Both the position numbers and the translations under genes were made by a program. Below the pieces are notes generated by a model. That model worked only from the letters and a program-made list of their open reading frames with translations. It was not told the origin of the DNA and ran no database searches. A stretch of DNA of 64,000 nucleotides, from the NCBI RefSeq assembly GCF_000383675.1, contig NZ_KB911828.1, forward strand, positions 1 to 64,000, in the 5' to 3' direction. Source of the DNA: Terracoccus sp. 273MFTsu3.1 (GTDB taxonomy: Bacteria; Actinomycetota; Actinomycetes; Actinomycetales; Dermatophilaceae). This document shows, in pieces, positions 16,931 to 27,984 of this stretch (the first letter of the stretch is position 1; the number at the start of each line of letters is the position of its first letter).

Positions 16931-18940
16931 GTGCCCGGTACCGGTTCGCTGTTCAAGCGCCTCCTCCTCGGCCGCGCGATGCGCAGCGACAAGCTCGGGG
17001 AGACCCTGCTGCCCAAGCGCCTCGCGCTGCCCATCTTCGCGAGCGACGCCCTCTCGTCCGTGGCCTACGCGCCCGACGAGATCCTGCTCATGCTCGGTCT
17101 GGCGGGCGGCGCTTTCGTCGCGACGCACAGCTGGCAGGTCACCGTCGCGGTCGTCCTCGTCATGGTCGTCGTGGTGGCGTCGTACCGCCAGAACGTGCAC
17201 GCCTACCCCTCCGGCGGCGGCGACTACGAGGTCGCGACCGTCAACCTCGGCCCACGGGCCGGCCTCACCGTCGCCAGCGCCCTCCTCGTCGACTACGTCC
17301 TCACCGTCGCCGTCTCGATCTCGTCCGGTGTGCAGAACGCCGCCACGGTGCTCGGCTTCGTGCGCGGGCACGAGGTCATCGTCGCGGTGGCCCTCATCGC
17401 CTTCCTCACGGCGATGAACCTGCGTGGGGTGCGCGAGTCGGGCAAGGCCTTCGCCGTGCCGGTCTACGCCTTCATGCTCGCCATCATCGGCATGGGCATC
17501 TACGGCTTCATCCAGCACTTCACGGGGACCCTCACGCCGGCGGAGAGCGCCGCGCTGACCCTGAAGCCGGAGGAGGGTCAGGGGCTCACGGGACTGGCCG
17601 CTGCCTTCCTGCTGCTCCGGGCGTTCTCGTCCGGGTGTGCGGCCCTGACCGGCGTCGAGGCGATCAGCAACGGCGTGCCCGCCTTCAAGAAGCCCAAGAG
17701 CGCCAACGCCGCCGCGACGCTGCTGCTCATGGGCACGCTGTCCGTCGTCATGCTCGGGTCGATCATCGCGCTGAGCCAGTGGACCGGCGTCAAGATGGCC
17801 GACGACCCCGGCGCCCAGCTGCTTCGGAACGGGCAGCCGGTCGGCGACTCCTACGTCCAGCACACCGCGATCGGCCAGCTCTCCGAGTCGGTGTTCGCGA
17901 GCTTCCCGATCGGTGTCGTCTTCGTCTCGATCGTCACCGGCCTCATCCTCGTCCTCGCCGCGAACACGGCGTTCAACGGCTTCCCGGTGCTCGGCTCCAT
18001 CCTCGCCCGCGACGGCTACCTGCCCCGCCAGCTGCACACCCGGGGCGACCGGCTGGCCTTCAGCAACGGCATCCTCATCCTGGCCGGCGCCGCCATCGTC
18101 CTCGTCATCGTCTTCAAGGCCGAGGTCACCGCCCTGATCCAGCTCTACATCGTCGGGGTGTTCGTCTCGTTCACCACCTCGCAGGTCGGCATGGTCCGGC
18201 ACTGGACGCGCCACCTCAGGCTCGAGCGCAACGTCAAGGAGCGGGCCCGGATGCAGCGCTCGCGCGTCATCAACGCCGTAGGCGCCGCGATGTCGGCGAC
18301 GGTCCTCGTCGTCGTGCTCCTGACGAAGTTCCAGGCCGGGGCGAAGTACGCCATCCTCGCGATGGTCGTCCTGTTCGTGCTCATGCTCGGGATCAAGAAG
18401 CACTACAACCGGGTGCGCGACGAGCTGGCCATCGACTGGGACGTCGAGCGACCGATGCTGCCGAGTCACGTGCACGCCATCGTCTGCATCTCGAAGGTGC
18501 ACAAGCCGACGATGCGTGCCCTGGCCTACGCCCGGGCCAGCCGTCCGTCCTACCTCGAGGCCGTGACGGTCGACGTCGACCCCGACGAGACGCAGGCGCT
18601 GCTCGACGAGTGGGACAAGCGCGAGATCCCGGTGCCGCTCAAGGTGCTGTCCTCGCCGTACCGCCAGATCACGAAGCCGATTCTCGACTACGTTCGGTCG
18701 ATCCGCAGCGGCAACCCGCGCGACATCGTCACGGTCTACCTGCCGGAGTACGTCCTCGGGAAGTGGTGGGAGCAGGTGCTGCACAACCAGAGCGCGTTGC
18801 GTCTCAAGGCCCGGCTGCTCTTCACCCCCGGTGTCATGGTCGTCAGCGTCCCGTGGCAGCTGCAGTCCTCCGAGGGCGCCGAGCGCGACTGGATCGACGA
18901 GCCGCCCATCAGCGGCTCGGTGCGCGGTGGAGCGCTGTGA
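16931..18940 (+). CDS. APC superfamily amino-acid/cation permease
   Basis: 669 residues. The N-terminal stretch KRLLLGRAMRSDKLGETLLPK followed by LALPIFASDALSSVAYAPDEIL is typical of a large actinobacterial APC family. About 12 membrane segments lie between residues 35 and 450, and a soluble C-terminal domain of about 200 residues (HVHAIVCISKVHKPTMRAL; DIVTVYLPEYVLGKWWE) resembles a universal-stress or regulatory module. The substrate is unknown; relatives are annotated as amino-acid or K+ (KUP/KimA-like) transporters, and divergence from the K+-regulator pair makes K+ plausible. Start taken at GTG 16931 because of the -10 element; GTG 16898 is the alternative. The 3' end overlaps the methyltransferase start by four bases. 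Confidence 0.85.
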   Translation: MPGTGSLFKRLLLGRAMRSDKLGETLLPKRLALPIFASDALSSVAYAPDEILLMLGLAGGAFVATHSWQVTVAVVLVMVVVVASYRQNVHAYPSGGGDYEVATVNLGPRAGLTVASALLVDYVLTVAVSISSGVQNAATVLGFVRGHEVIVAVALIAFLTAMNLRGVRESGKAFAVPVYAFMLAIIGMGIYGFIQHFTGTLTPAESAALTLKPEEGQGLTGLAAAFLLLRAFSSGCAALTGVEAISNGVPAFKKPKSANAAATLLLMGTLSVVMLGSIIALSQWTGVKMADDPGAQLLRNGQPVGDSYVQHTAIGQLSESVFASFPIGVVFVSIVTGLILVLAANTAFNGFPVLGSILARDGYLPRQLHTRGDRLAFSNGILILAGAAIVLVIVFKAEVTALIQLYIVGVFVSFTTSQVGMVRHWTRHLRLERNVKERARMQRSRVINAVGAAMSATVLVVVLLTKFQAGAKYAILAMVVLFVLMLGIKKHYNRVRDELAIDWDVERPMLPSHVHAIVCISKVHKPTMRALAYARASRPSYLEAVTVDVDPDETQALLDEWDKREIPVPLKVLSSPYRQITKPILDYVRSIRSGNPRDIVTVYLPEYVLGKWWEQVLHNQSALRLKARLLFTPGVMVVSVPWQLQSSEGAERDWIDEPPISGSVRGGAL

Positions 18941-20211
18941 GCGGTCGCCAGAACCGCGAGCGGGCCGCCGGCGGCGAGTCCCTCGTCGGGCAGGAGTGGG
19001 AGGTCGAGGTCGGGCCCGTCGCCCACGGTGGCCACTGCGTGGCCCGGCACGACGGTCAGGTCGTCTTCGTGCGCCACACGCTTCCCGGTGAGCGCGTCGT
19101 CGCACGCGTGACCGAGGGCCGCGTCGGCGACAGCTTCGTGCGCGCCGACGCGGTGGAGGTGCTCGAGGCCTCACCGGGACGCGTGCCCGCCCCCTGCCCG
19201 TATGCCGCCCCGGGCCTCTGTGGCGGCTGCGACTTCCAGCACGCGTCGCTCGACACCCAGCGGGAGCTCAAGGGTGCCGTCGTGCGTGAGCAGTTCGCCC
19301 GGGTGGCGGGGCTCGAGGTCGACGTCGACGTGCGGCCCGTGCCGGGCGACGAGCAGGGGCTGCGCTGGCGTACGCGTGTCGAGTTCGCCATCGACGGCGC
19401 CGGACGCGCGGGCCTGCGCGCGCACCGCTCGAACGACATCGTCCCCGTCGAGGACTGCCTCATCGCGACGCGCGCCGTCATCGACTCCGGTGTCCTCGAC
19501 ACCGAGTGGCCCGACGTCGAGTCCGTCGACGTCGTCGACGCCGTGCACCCCGACGAGCCGGTCCTCGTGCCGCTGCCCGCGCCCGAGGGTGGGAGTGCCG
19601 GCGGCGGTGGTCTCGTCGGCGAGCTGGCTCGCGACGGGGACTGGGAAGGCGAGTACGTCGTCTCGGCGCGGGGCTTCTGGCAGGTTCACCCTGGCGCGGC
19701 CACGACGTTCCTGTCACGCGTGTCGACGCTGCTCGGGGCGGAGCCGGGGGACCGCGTCCTCGACCTCTTCGCGGGTTCGGGCCTCTTCACGATGCGTCTC
19801 GGTGAGCTCGTCGCACCTGACGGTGTCGTCCTCGGCGTCGAGGGCGACCGCCGGGCGGTCGAGAACGGCGAGTCCAACACCGAGCACCTCCAGAACGTCG
19901 AGTGGCGTGCCAACCGCGTCGACCGAGAGCTGCGATCGCTCGTCGGCCAGGATGTGACGGCCGACCTGGCCGTCCTCGACCCGCCTCGCACCGGAGCAGG
20001 CAAGGACGTCATGGCCCTGCTGGCCCGGATGGCGCCCAGACGCATCGTCTACGTCGCGTGCGACCCGGCAGCCCTGGCGCGGGACGTCAAGGCCGCCGGG
20101 ACGCACGGCTACGACCTCGTCTCGCTCGAGGCCTGGGACGCCTTCCCGATGACCCACCACGTCGAGTGCATCGCCGTGCTCGAGCCGCGAGACGGGTCGA
20201 CGAGCGCCTGA
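18937..20211 (+). CDS. TrmA/RlmCD-family RNA (uracil-5)-methyltransferase
   Basis: 424 residues. An N-terminal TRAM domain (EWEVEVGPVAHGGHCVARHDGQVVFVRH) is followed by an iron-sulfur motif CPYAAPGLCGGCDFQH (residues about 87-102). The SAM-binding motif is VLDLFAGSGLFTMRL (about 270-284), then DPPRTGAGKD, and the catalytic cysteine is in IVYVACDPAALARD (about 375). It methylates U in tRNA or 23S rRNA; which target is not clear from sequence. The GTG at 18937 overlaps the permease stop codon (GTGA), implying coupled translation. Confidence 0.88.
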   Translation: MSGRQNRERAAGGESLVGQEWEVEVGPVAHGGHCVARHDGQVVFVRHTLPGERVVARVTEGRVGDSFVRADAVEVLEASPGRVPAPCPYAAPGLCGGCDFQHASLDTQRELKGAVVREQFARVAGLEVDVDVRPVPGDEQGLRWRTRVEFAIDGAGRAGLRAHRSNDIVPVEDCLIATRAVIDSGVLDTEWPDVESVDVVDAVHPDEPVLVPLPAPEGGSAGGGGLVGELARDGDWEGEYVVSARGFWQVHPGAATTFLSRVSTLLGAEPGDRVLDLFAGSGLFTMRLGELVAPDGVVLGVEGDRRAVENGESNTEHLQNVEWRANRVDRELRSLVGQDVTADLAVLDPPRTGAGKDVMALLARMAPRRIVYVACDPAALARDVKAAGTHGYDLVSLEAWDAFPMTHHVECIAVLEPRDGSTSA

Positions 20212-20313
20212 GCTCTTCCAGTGCGCAGCACCTCGGCGCGCGATGGTCTTGTCCGCGCAGCGGCGCGACCACCGGGCGATGAGGGACCTCGGCGGGTCTG
20301 GGCTGGTCCCGCG

Positions 20314-20556
20314 TCAGTGCGTGACGGCGAGGCCGTCGACACCGGCCGCCTTCGTGGACGTCGTGCGGATGACGACGGAGCCGGTGCCGGTGACCGTCTG
20401 TAGGGGCAGCCAGCGGATCTGGCGGTAGGCAGTCGTGGCGCCGTTGAGACTCACGCGTCCCAGCCTGACGCCAGCGTGGTAGACGTCGACCGCTCCGCAG
20501 GTGGGACAGGTGGTGACCACGATCGCGACGCGGCGCGCCTGCACCGAGGCGCGGTC
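20314..20556 (-). pseudogene. C-terminal remnant of a secreted-protein gene
   Basis: The minus-strand frame ending at 20314 reads RRVAIVVTTCPTCGAVDVYH, continues with alternating hydrophobic strands (RVSLNGATTAYRQI, GTGSVVIRTTS) and ends GVDGLAVTH. This resembles the C-terminal beta-sandwich seen on cell-wall hydrolases and other exported actinobacterial proteins, with a TCPTCG-type cysteine pair. Only about 75-80 codons show this character. Upstream the frame continues without any start or family signal and runs antisense through the HNH gene, so the N-terminal part is missing. The left boundary is the stop codon; the right boundary is approximate. Confidence 0.4.
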
Positions 20557-20694
20557 AATGACACCCCGGTGCTGGCGCACGGGAGACAGTGCCGTGCGCG
20601 TATGCGCTCCCTGCGACGCGGACCTCTCGGCACCGCGCACTCGCCCTCGCGCGAGTGGTTGGCCCGGGCACAAGCCACTGTCGGTGGCTCGTAC

Positions 20695-20700
20695 TAGTGT
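20695..20700 (+). promoter_or_regulatory. Candidate -10 element for the DUF222-HNH gene
   Basis: TAGTGT ends six bases before the ATG at 20707. There is no Shine-Dalgarno sequence, so the mRNA is probably leaderless. Confidence 0.45.
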
Positions 20701-20706
20701 TCGAGC

Positions 20707-22542
20707 ATGGAGTTGGGGAGCGCCGCGAAGAGCACCGGGGCCGCTGCCGGTGGCGTGCTTGCCCTCCTGACGCAGATCCCCGCTGACGTCTTCGACGCGC
20801 TGCCACCGGTCGCCCAGGCGGCAGTGGTGGCACGCGTGGTGCCGGAACGGCTGCGCACTCTCGACACGGCGAGCGCCGAGGCGGTCCTCGCCGTCGCGCA
20901 GCGGGCGATGAACGTCCTCAGCGCCGTCCAGGACCTTGCGCTGGCGGCCTGTGTCCGGCGCGAGGAGCTCGACCTGGCAGATCTGGACGGTGACTGGGCC
21001 GACGGCTCGGAGTGGCGGCCCTCGTCGGTGAAGATCGTGGCCTCGAGCGTCGCGCCGGTCCTGTGCTCCACGCCGCGCGGTGCCGAGTCGCGGGTCGCCG
21101 ACGCGCTCTGCCTCGTCGAGGACCTCCCGCGCGCTCTGGCGGCCGCGCTCGACGGCCGGGTCACCCCGCGGCAGACGGGCGTCGTGGTGGACCAGGCCGG
21201 ACTCGTCGCAGTCGACGCTCGCCCGGCCTTCGATGCCGTCGTGATGGAGGCGGAGAACGGGATCGAGTTGCTGACACCTGCCCGGCTGCGACGCCAGTGC
21301 GAGCGTGCCGCCATGGCGATCGACCCGGACGCCGCTCATCGTCGGGCGGAGCAGGGTCTGCGTGACCGCTTCGTGCGGGTGGGGCCGGGCCTCGACCCGG
21401 GCACGACGTGGTGGAGGGCGTCGCTGCCGGCCCGGGACTCGATGCAGGCCTGGGGCGCCGTCGACGAGCTGGCCCACGAGTACGTGCGCGCTGACCCGGC
21501 CCGGTCGATCGACCAAGCGAGAGCGGACGCCTTCCTCGACCTGCTGCTCGGCAGCGCCCAGGTGTCGACGACCGTCGAGCTGGTCGTGCCCACCTTCACC
21601 GAACGCGCGACCGATCACCGGCGCGGGGGCGCGCCCGCTGGCCCGAACGGTGCCGCGCCCGTGGGCGCGAACGGTGCCGCGCTCGAGGGCGCGAACGGTG
21701 CCGCCCCCTTGAGCCCGAACGGGGGCGCGCCGGCGGGCCCGAACGGTGCCGCGCTCCCAGGCCGTCACGAGATCCACGCACCCGATCTCGCAGACCTCTC
21801 GGCCGTTCAGACGGGTGCGGATGCCCCGTCCGGTCGGGAGGATCCGCGGCACGTCCCAAGCCCCGTGGCATCGGTCGACGCCCTGTTCTTCGACCTCGCA
21901 CACATCGCAGGTCCTCGCCTCGCGCCGGAGCATGCGATCGCGTCCGAGCTCTTCGGTCTCGTGGCGGTGTCGCCCGCCGGACACCACGAGGGCGCGGACA
22001 CCAACGTGCATGCCCGCGGCCATCCGGTGTCCAGGCCCGGACCTGAGGCGGCCTCGGCGGTGGACCCGACCCGAACCGGCCTGGTCGGACGTCCGGCCTG
22101 GCGGCCACCGGAGCTCGGCGTCCGCCATCCACGGTTCGGATGGATGCTCTCGGCGACGCTGGCCGAGCTGTTGTCCGACCCTGATGTCGCGCTGCGCGTG
22201 ACCCGAGCCGATGTGCTCACCGGAATCACCGTCGCCCGCGACCCCGCGATCTACCGGCCCAACGCCGCTTTGGCACAGCGGGTTCGGGACCGCGACCGCA
22301 CGTGTCGGTTCCCGGGATGCGGCGTCGCCGCGCGCCGGTGCGACCTCGACCACGTCGTGCGTTTCCCCGACGGTCCGACCACCGAGGACAACCTCGTCTG
22401 CCTGTGCCGGACCCACCACGGTTTCAAGCACCACGCCGGCTGGACGCTGACGTCGGAGGTGGACGGCAGCTGCACCTGGACCGCGCCGACAGGCCGCTCC
22501 TACGTGACGCGACCGGCAGACCTCAGGCTCGACGCTGCCTGA
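20707..22542 (+). CDS. DUF222 and HNH-endonuclease domain protein (13E12-repeat type)
   Basis: 611 residues. DUF222 occupies about residues 20-400, and an HNH nuclease domain sits at about 530-580 with zinc cysteines and catalytic His (CRFPGCG, CDLDHVVRFPDG, NLVCLCRTHHGFKHH). These proteins are multicopy in actinobacteria (13E12 family in M. tuberculosis) and are suspected selfish or defence-related nucleases. Residues about 307-355 are an insertion made of eight-residue repeats (variants of GPNGAAPV, GANGAALE), encoded by a 24-bp tandem repeat. It lies directly next to a truncated minus-strand gene, consistent with arrival by transfer. Confidence 0.88.
   Translation: MELGSAAKSTGAAAGGVLALLTQIPADVFDALPPVAQAAVVARVVPERLRTLDTASAEAVLAVAQRAMNVLSAVQDLALAACVRREELDLADLDGDWADGSEWRPSSVKIVASSVAPVLCSTPRGAESRVADALCLVEDLPRALAAALDGRVTPRQTGVVVDQAGLVAVDARPAFDAVVMEAENGIELLTPARLRRQCERAAMAIDPDAAHRRAEQGLRDRFVRVGPGLDPGTTWWRASLPARDSMQAWGAVDELAHEYVRADPARSIDQARADAFLDLLLGSAQVSTTVELVVPTFTERATDHRRGGAPAGPNGAAPVGANGAALEGANGAAPLSPNGGAPAGPNGAALPGRHEIHAPDLADLSAVQTGADAPSGREDPRHVPSPVASVDALFFDLAHIAGPRLAPEHAIASELFGLVAVSPAGHHEGADTNVHARGHPVSRPGPEAASAVDPTRTGLVGRPAWRPPELGVRHPRFGWMLSATLAELLSDPDVALRVTRADVLTGITVARDPAIYRPNAALAQRVRDRDRTCRFPGCGVAARRCDLDHVVRFPDGPTTEDNLVCLCRTHHGFKHHAGWTLTSEVDGSCTWTAPTGRSYVTRPADLRLDAA
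21628..21765. repeat. 24-bp coding tandem repeat inside the DUF222-HNH gene
   Basis: About five to six degenerate copies of a 24-bp unit around CGAACGGTGCCGCGC, each coding eight residues of the form xPNGAAPx or xANGAALx. It lies between the DUF222 domain and the linker to the HNH domain. The number of copies could vary between strains. Confidence 0.75.
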
Positions 22543-22664
22543 GGCGGGCCGGGTCGAGGCGGCTGTGGGGTCGCGAGCGCTCGCCGAGTCCGCTCCCGTC
22601 ACCGCCCGGGGCGCTCTGCCGACCTGACGACGAGGGTGCCGGGCCGTCACGAGACCATGGGGCC

Positions 22665-23090
22665 ATGTCGTTCAGCTACCCAGTCGCCGTGAAGTTCTCC
22701 GAGATCGATCTCGCCGGCGTCGTCTTCAACTCCCACTACCTGACGTGGTGCGAGGACGCGAAGATGGCCTTCCTCGACCACCTCGGCTACGGGCCCTACC
22801 GCTTCGCCGACGAGCACCGGCTCGCCCTCGTCCGGCACGCCGAGATCGACTGGACGGCGAGTCTCAAGCCGCTCGACCACGCCGACATCCGCGTGGTCGT
22901 CGACCGGATCGGCACGTCGTCGTTCACCCTCCGACACGAGATCTGGCGCCGGGGCGAGCACCCGCTCCTCACGGCCACGTGCGTCATCACCTACGTCTGG
23001 TTCGACACCGAGGCCGGCGCGAAGGCCGAGCTCGTTCCCCATTTCCGGGACGCCCTGACGAGTGAGGGCCCGGGGGACCGGCTCGCCTGA
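22665..23090 (+). CDS. Hotdog-fold acyl-CoA thioesterase (4HBT/YbgC family)
   Basis: 141 residues. The family signature is FSEIDLAGVVFNSHYLTWCEDAKMAFL (residues about 11-37), with the catalytic Asp15 and the Val-Val-Phe-Asn-x-x-Tyr pattern of 4-hydroxybenzoyl-CoA thioesterase-like enzymes. It hydrolyses acyl-CoA to free acid and CoA; the natural substrate is unknown. GACCAT lies six bases before the ATG at 22665, a weak leaderless -10. The following Hcp-like gene has its own promoter. Confidence 0.85.
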   Translation: MSFSYPVAVKFSEIDLAGVVFNSHYLTWCEDAKMAFLDHLGYGPYRFADEHRLALVRHAEIDWTASLKPLDHADIRVVVDRIGTSSFTLRHEIWRRGEHPLLTATCVITYVWFDTEAGAKAELVPHFRDALTSEGPGDRLA

Positions 23091-23117
23091 AGCCTTCTGG
23101 CGCGTGGCCCGCGGTGC

Positions 23118-23123
23118 TAGCGT
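23118..23123 (+). promoter_or_regulatory. Candidate -10 element for the Hcp-like gene
   Basis: TAGCGT (TAnnnT) lies 33 bases before the ATG at 23157, leaving a short leader that contains a GGAGG ribosome-binding site at about 23147-23152. Confidence 0.35.
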
Positions 23124-23156
23124 CGACGGACGTGCTCGGCATCGGGTGGAGGCGAC

Positions 23157-23624
23157 ATGGACGCGTTCATGAAGTTCGACGGCATCGACGGCAGCAGCCA
23201 GAGCAAGGACCACAAGGGTGCGATCGACGTGGTCTCGTGGAACTGGGGTGTCACGACCCAGACGAACGGCTCCGGCAGCGGCGGTGCGTCCGGACGTCCG
23301 CGGGCCCACGAGTTCCGGATCGTGCACCGCTACGACCTCGCCTCGCCCCACCTCGCGTCGTTCGCCGCGACCGGCAAGCACCTCAAGGACGCGACGCTCA
23401 ACGTCGCCCATCCCGGCGCTCGCAAGGACTTCCTCACGGTGACGATGAAGGACCTCGTCGTCACCGAGGTCCTCGTCTCCGGTGACGAGGACGACGTCGA
23501 CGAGGAGGTCGCCCTCCAGCCCGCGTGGATCCGCTTCGACTACGCGGAGCCCGGTCCGGGCGGCGGTGCGACCGGGCGAACGTCCAGTGTCACGTGGGAC
23601 ATCCGATCCAACAAGATGGGCTGA
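23157..23624 (+). CDS. Hcp-family (type VI secretion tube-like) protein, orphan
   Basis: 155 residues. MDAFMKFDGIDGSSQSKDHK, then GAIDVVSWNWGVTTQ, is the standard opening of Hcp proteins, followed by HEFRIVHRYDLASPHLASFAATGKHL in the position where Hcp subunits have a helix. The C-terminal strand pattern ends VTWDIRSNKMG. Hcp forms hexameric rings that stack as the tube of type VI machines. No sheath, baseplate or VgrG gene is in the window, as is usual for actinobacterial orphan Hcp genes. A Gly/Ser-rich insertion (SGSGGASGRP) is at about 39-48. ATG at 23157 with GGAGG just upstream. Function is unknown. Confidence 0.7.
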   Translation: MDAFMKFDGIDGSSQSKDHKGAIDVVSWNWGVTTQTNGSGSGGASGRPRAHEFRIVHRYDLASPHLASFAATGKHLKDATLNVAHPGARKDFLTVTMKDLVVTEVLVSGDEDDVDEEVALQPAWIRFDYAEPGPGGGATGRTSSVTWDIRSNKMG

Positions 23625-24958
23625 CCTCCGGCCCCGACGGCGCGAACCTGCACCACGTCCCGCTGGACGAGGTGCTCGAGCGGGCGCTGACGTGCTTGCG
23701 TGAGGGCGACGGGCCGGGCGCCGAGGCGGCGCTCACCGCGGCGACGCGGACGCCGGAGGACGTACGCGTGTTGCACCTTCGCGCGGTCGCAGCGCACCTG
23801 CGTCGAGACGACACCGCCGCGGAGCGGCTCGTCGCCGAGGCGGTCTCGGTGGCCACGGACCCGATGGTGCTCGCGAGCCTGCACAACGACCTCGGCAACA
23901 TGCGTCTGGAGGCCGGGGACCCGGTGGCCGCCGTCGCGGCCTACGAGTCCAGCCTCGCCGTTCACCCGACCGACGCCCCGACGTGGGTCAACCTCGCCAC
24001 CGCGCTGCGGCTGGCCGGGGACCCGGCCCGTGCCGGGGACGCCGGGCTCAGGGCGCTCGAGCTCGACCGACAGAGCCCCCTCGGGCGAGCCGCCGTGACC
24101 GCGGCCGTCCTGGCCCTGACCGCCGACGGTGCGGAGACGCGGGCACTCGAGCTCGTGCGTCGGTGGGTGCGTGTCGACCCCGACCATCCCGGCGCCCGAC
24201 ACCGCCTCGCAGCGCTGGGCGGCCTGCCCCAGCCGGACCGGGCGCCGGACGACTACGTCGAGACGCTCTTCGACGCGACCGCCGAGGCCTTCGACCCCCA
24301 CCTCGCCGGCCTCGGCTACCGCGCGCCGGAACTCGTCGCCGACCGAATCGCCGCGATCTTGGGCCGGCCCGCGGGTGAGCTCGACGTGGCCGACCTCGGC
24401 TGCGGCACGGGCCTCGTCGGGGCACTCGTCCGACCGTGGGCGCGCACCCTGGCCGGCTGCGACCTGTCGCTCAACATGCTCCGGCTGGCGCAGGCGCGCG
24501 GCTGCTACGACGTCCTGCAGCGCGCCGAGCTCGGCGCGTTCCTCCGAGCCGAGCCCACGGCATACGACCTCGTCGTCGGCGCGGACACGCTCTGCTACCT
24601 CGGGGACCTCGGCCCGACGACCACGGCGGCGGCGCGGGCGCTGCGGCCCGGCGGTGTCCTCGTGGTGACCGTCGAGCGGCTCGTCGACGCGGTGGGGGAC
24701 TGGCGGCTCACGTCGTCGGGGCGCTACGCGCATGGGGAGGAGTACCTGCGGTCGGTCTGTGTCGCCGCCGGCCTCGTGGACGTCGAGGTGACCCGGGTGC
24801 ACCTCCGCCTCGAAGCGGGTGTCCCGGTCGAGGGACTGCTCTGGTCGGCGCGTCGACCCGTCACGGGCAGTGGTCCCACCGGTGCGCAAGAGAGGCTGGC
24901 AGAGACGCCCGGTCAGGGGGCGACAACGGCGCGAGCGGAGGGAAGGATGGGCGGGTAG
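23594..24958 (+). CDS. TPR-repeat SAM-dependent methyltransferase
   Basis: About 454 residues. The N-terminal 200 residues are TPR-like helical repeats (HNDLGNMRLEAGDPVAAVAAY; NLATALRLAGDPARAGDAGL). The C-terminal half is a class I methyltransferase with motif I VADLGCGTGLVGALV (about residue 260), then DLSLNMLRLAQ, VVGADTLCYLG and LRPGGVLVVTVE. The substrate is unknown. The start is uncertain: GTG 23594 overlaps the Hcp-like gene by about 30 bases, and a later GTG near 23671 is possible. It is followed by the aconitase promoter region. Confidence 0.75.
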   Translation: MGHPIQQDGLTSGPDGANLHHVPLDEVLERALTCLREGDGPGAEAALTAATRTPEDVRVLHLRAVAAHLRRDDTAAERLVAEAVSVATDPMVLASLHNDLGNMRLEAGDPVAAVAAYESSLAVHPTDAPTWVNLATALRLAGDPARAGDAGLRALELDRQSPLGRAAVTAAVLALTADGAETRALELVRRWVRVDPDHPGARHRLAALGGLPQPDRAPDDYVETLFDATAEAFDPHLAGLGYRAPELVADRIAAILGRPAGELDVADLGCGTGLVGALVRPWARTLAGCDLSLNMLRLAQARGCYDVLQRAELGAFLRAEPTAYDLVVGADTLCYLGDLGPTTTAAARALRPGGVLVVTVERLVDAVGDWRLTSSGRYAHGEEYLRSVCVAAGLVDVEVTRVHLRLEAGVPVEGLLWSARRPVTGSGPTGAQERLAETPGQGATTARAEGRMGG

Positions 24959-24965
24959 GGGTGGA

Positions 24966-24994
24966 CTGACAAGGACGAACGCGTGTGGTTAGAT
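24966..24994 (+). promoter_or_regulatory. Candidate aconitase promoter
   Basis: CTGACA (24966-24971), a 17-base spacer and TTAGAT (24989-24994; TAGATA one base later) make a plausible sigma-A promoter. The predicted transcription start falls inside the 18-bp palindrome that follows. Confidence 0.4.
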
Positions 24995-24995
24995 A

Positions 24996-25013
24996 TATCT
25001 TGACGTCAAGATA
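24996..25013. promoter_or_regulatory. Perfect 18-bp palindromic operator upstream of aconitase
   Basis: TATCTTGACGTCAAGATA is its own reverse complement over all 18 bases, in an AT-rich island 43 bases before the aconitase GTG. Its position over the predicted transcription start suits a repressor. The binding protein is not encoded next to it. The size and symmetry suit a MarR-, TetR- or GntR-type dimer; which one is unknown. Confidence 0.75.
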
Positions 25014-25055
25014 AATCGAGCACCGTGACATCAGAGTTGCTGGAAGGAGCCCGTC

Positions 25056-27860
<2,805 letters not shown>

Positions 27861-27880
27861 CCCGCAGACCAGCACAGCCC

Positions 27881-27921
27881 GACGGGCCCGTATGCCGTAC
27901 GCCACGGCAGGCGGGCCCGTC
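27881..27921 (+). terminator. Hairpin terminator after acnA
   Basis: GACGGGCCCG (27881-27890) pairs perfectly with CGGGCCCGTC (27912-27921). The 21-base loop contains a second stem, GCCGT-ACGCC-ACGGC, so the structure extends further. It begins 20 bases after the stop codon. It contains a copy of the GTATGCC 7-mer. Confidence 0.75.
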
Positions 27922-27984
27922 GCGCGTGCGGGCGCTCGGGGACCCGGCCGGACGGCATACGCGCTCGGATGGCATGCTCGTCGC

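Larger units (their letters stand above)
20212..20706. other. Gene-poor interval between trmA-like and DUF222-HNH genes
   Basis: About 500 bases. The only recognisable content is the minus-strand gene remnant at about 20314-20556 and the promoter of the HNH gene at its right end. Nothing else is seen. Confidence 0.5.

Noticed and set aside
23157-23624. Type VI secretion locus
   Set aside because: Only the Hcp-like tube gene is present. No sheath, baseplate, ClpV, VgrG or membrane-complex gene is found in the window.
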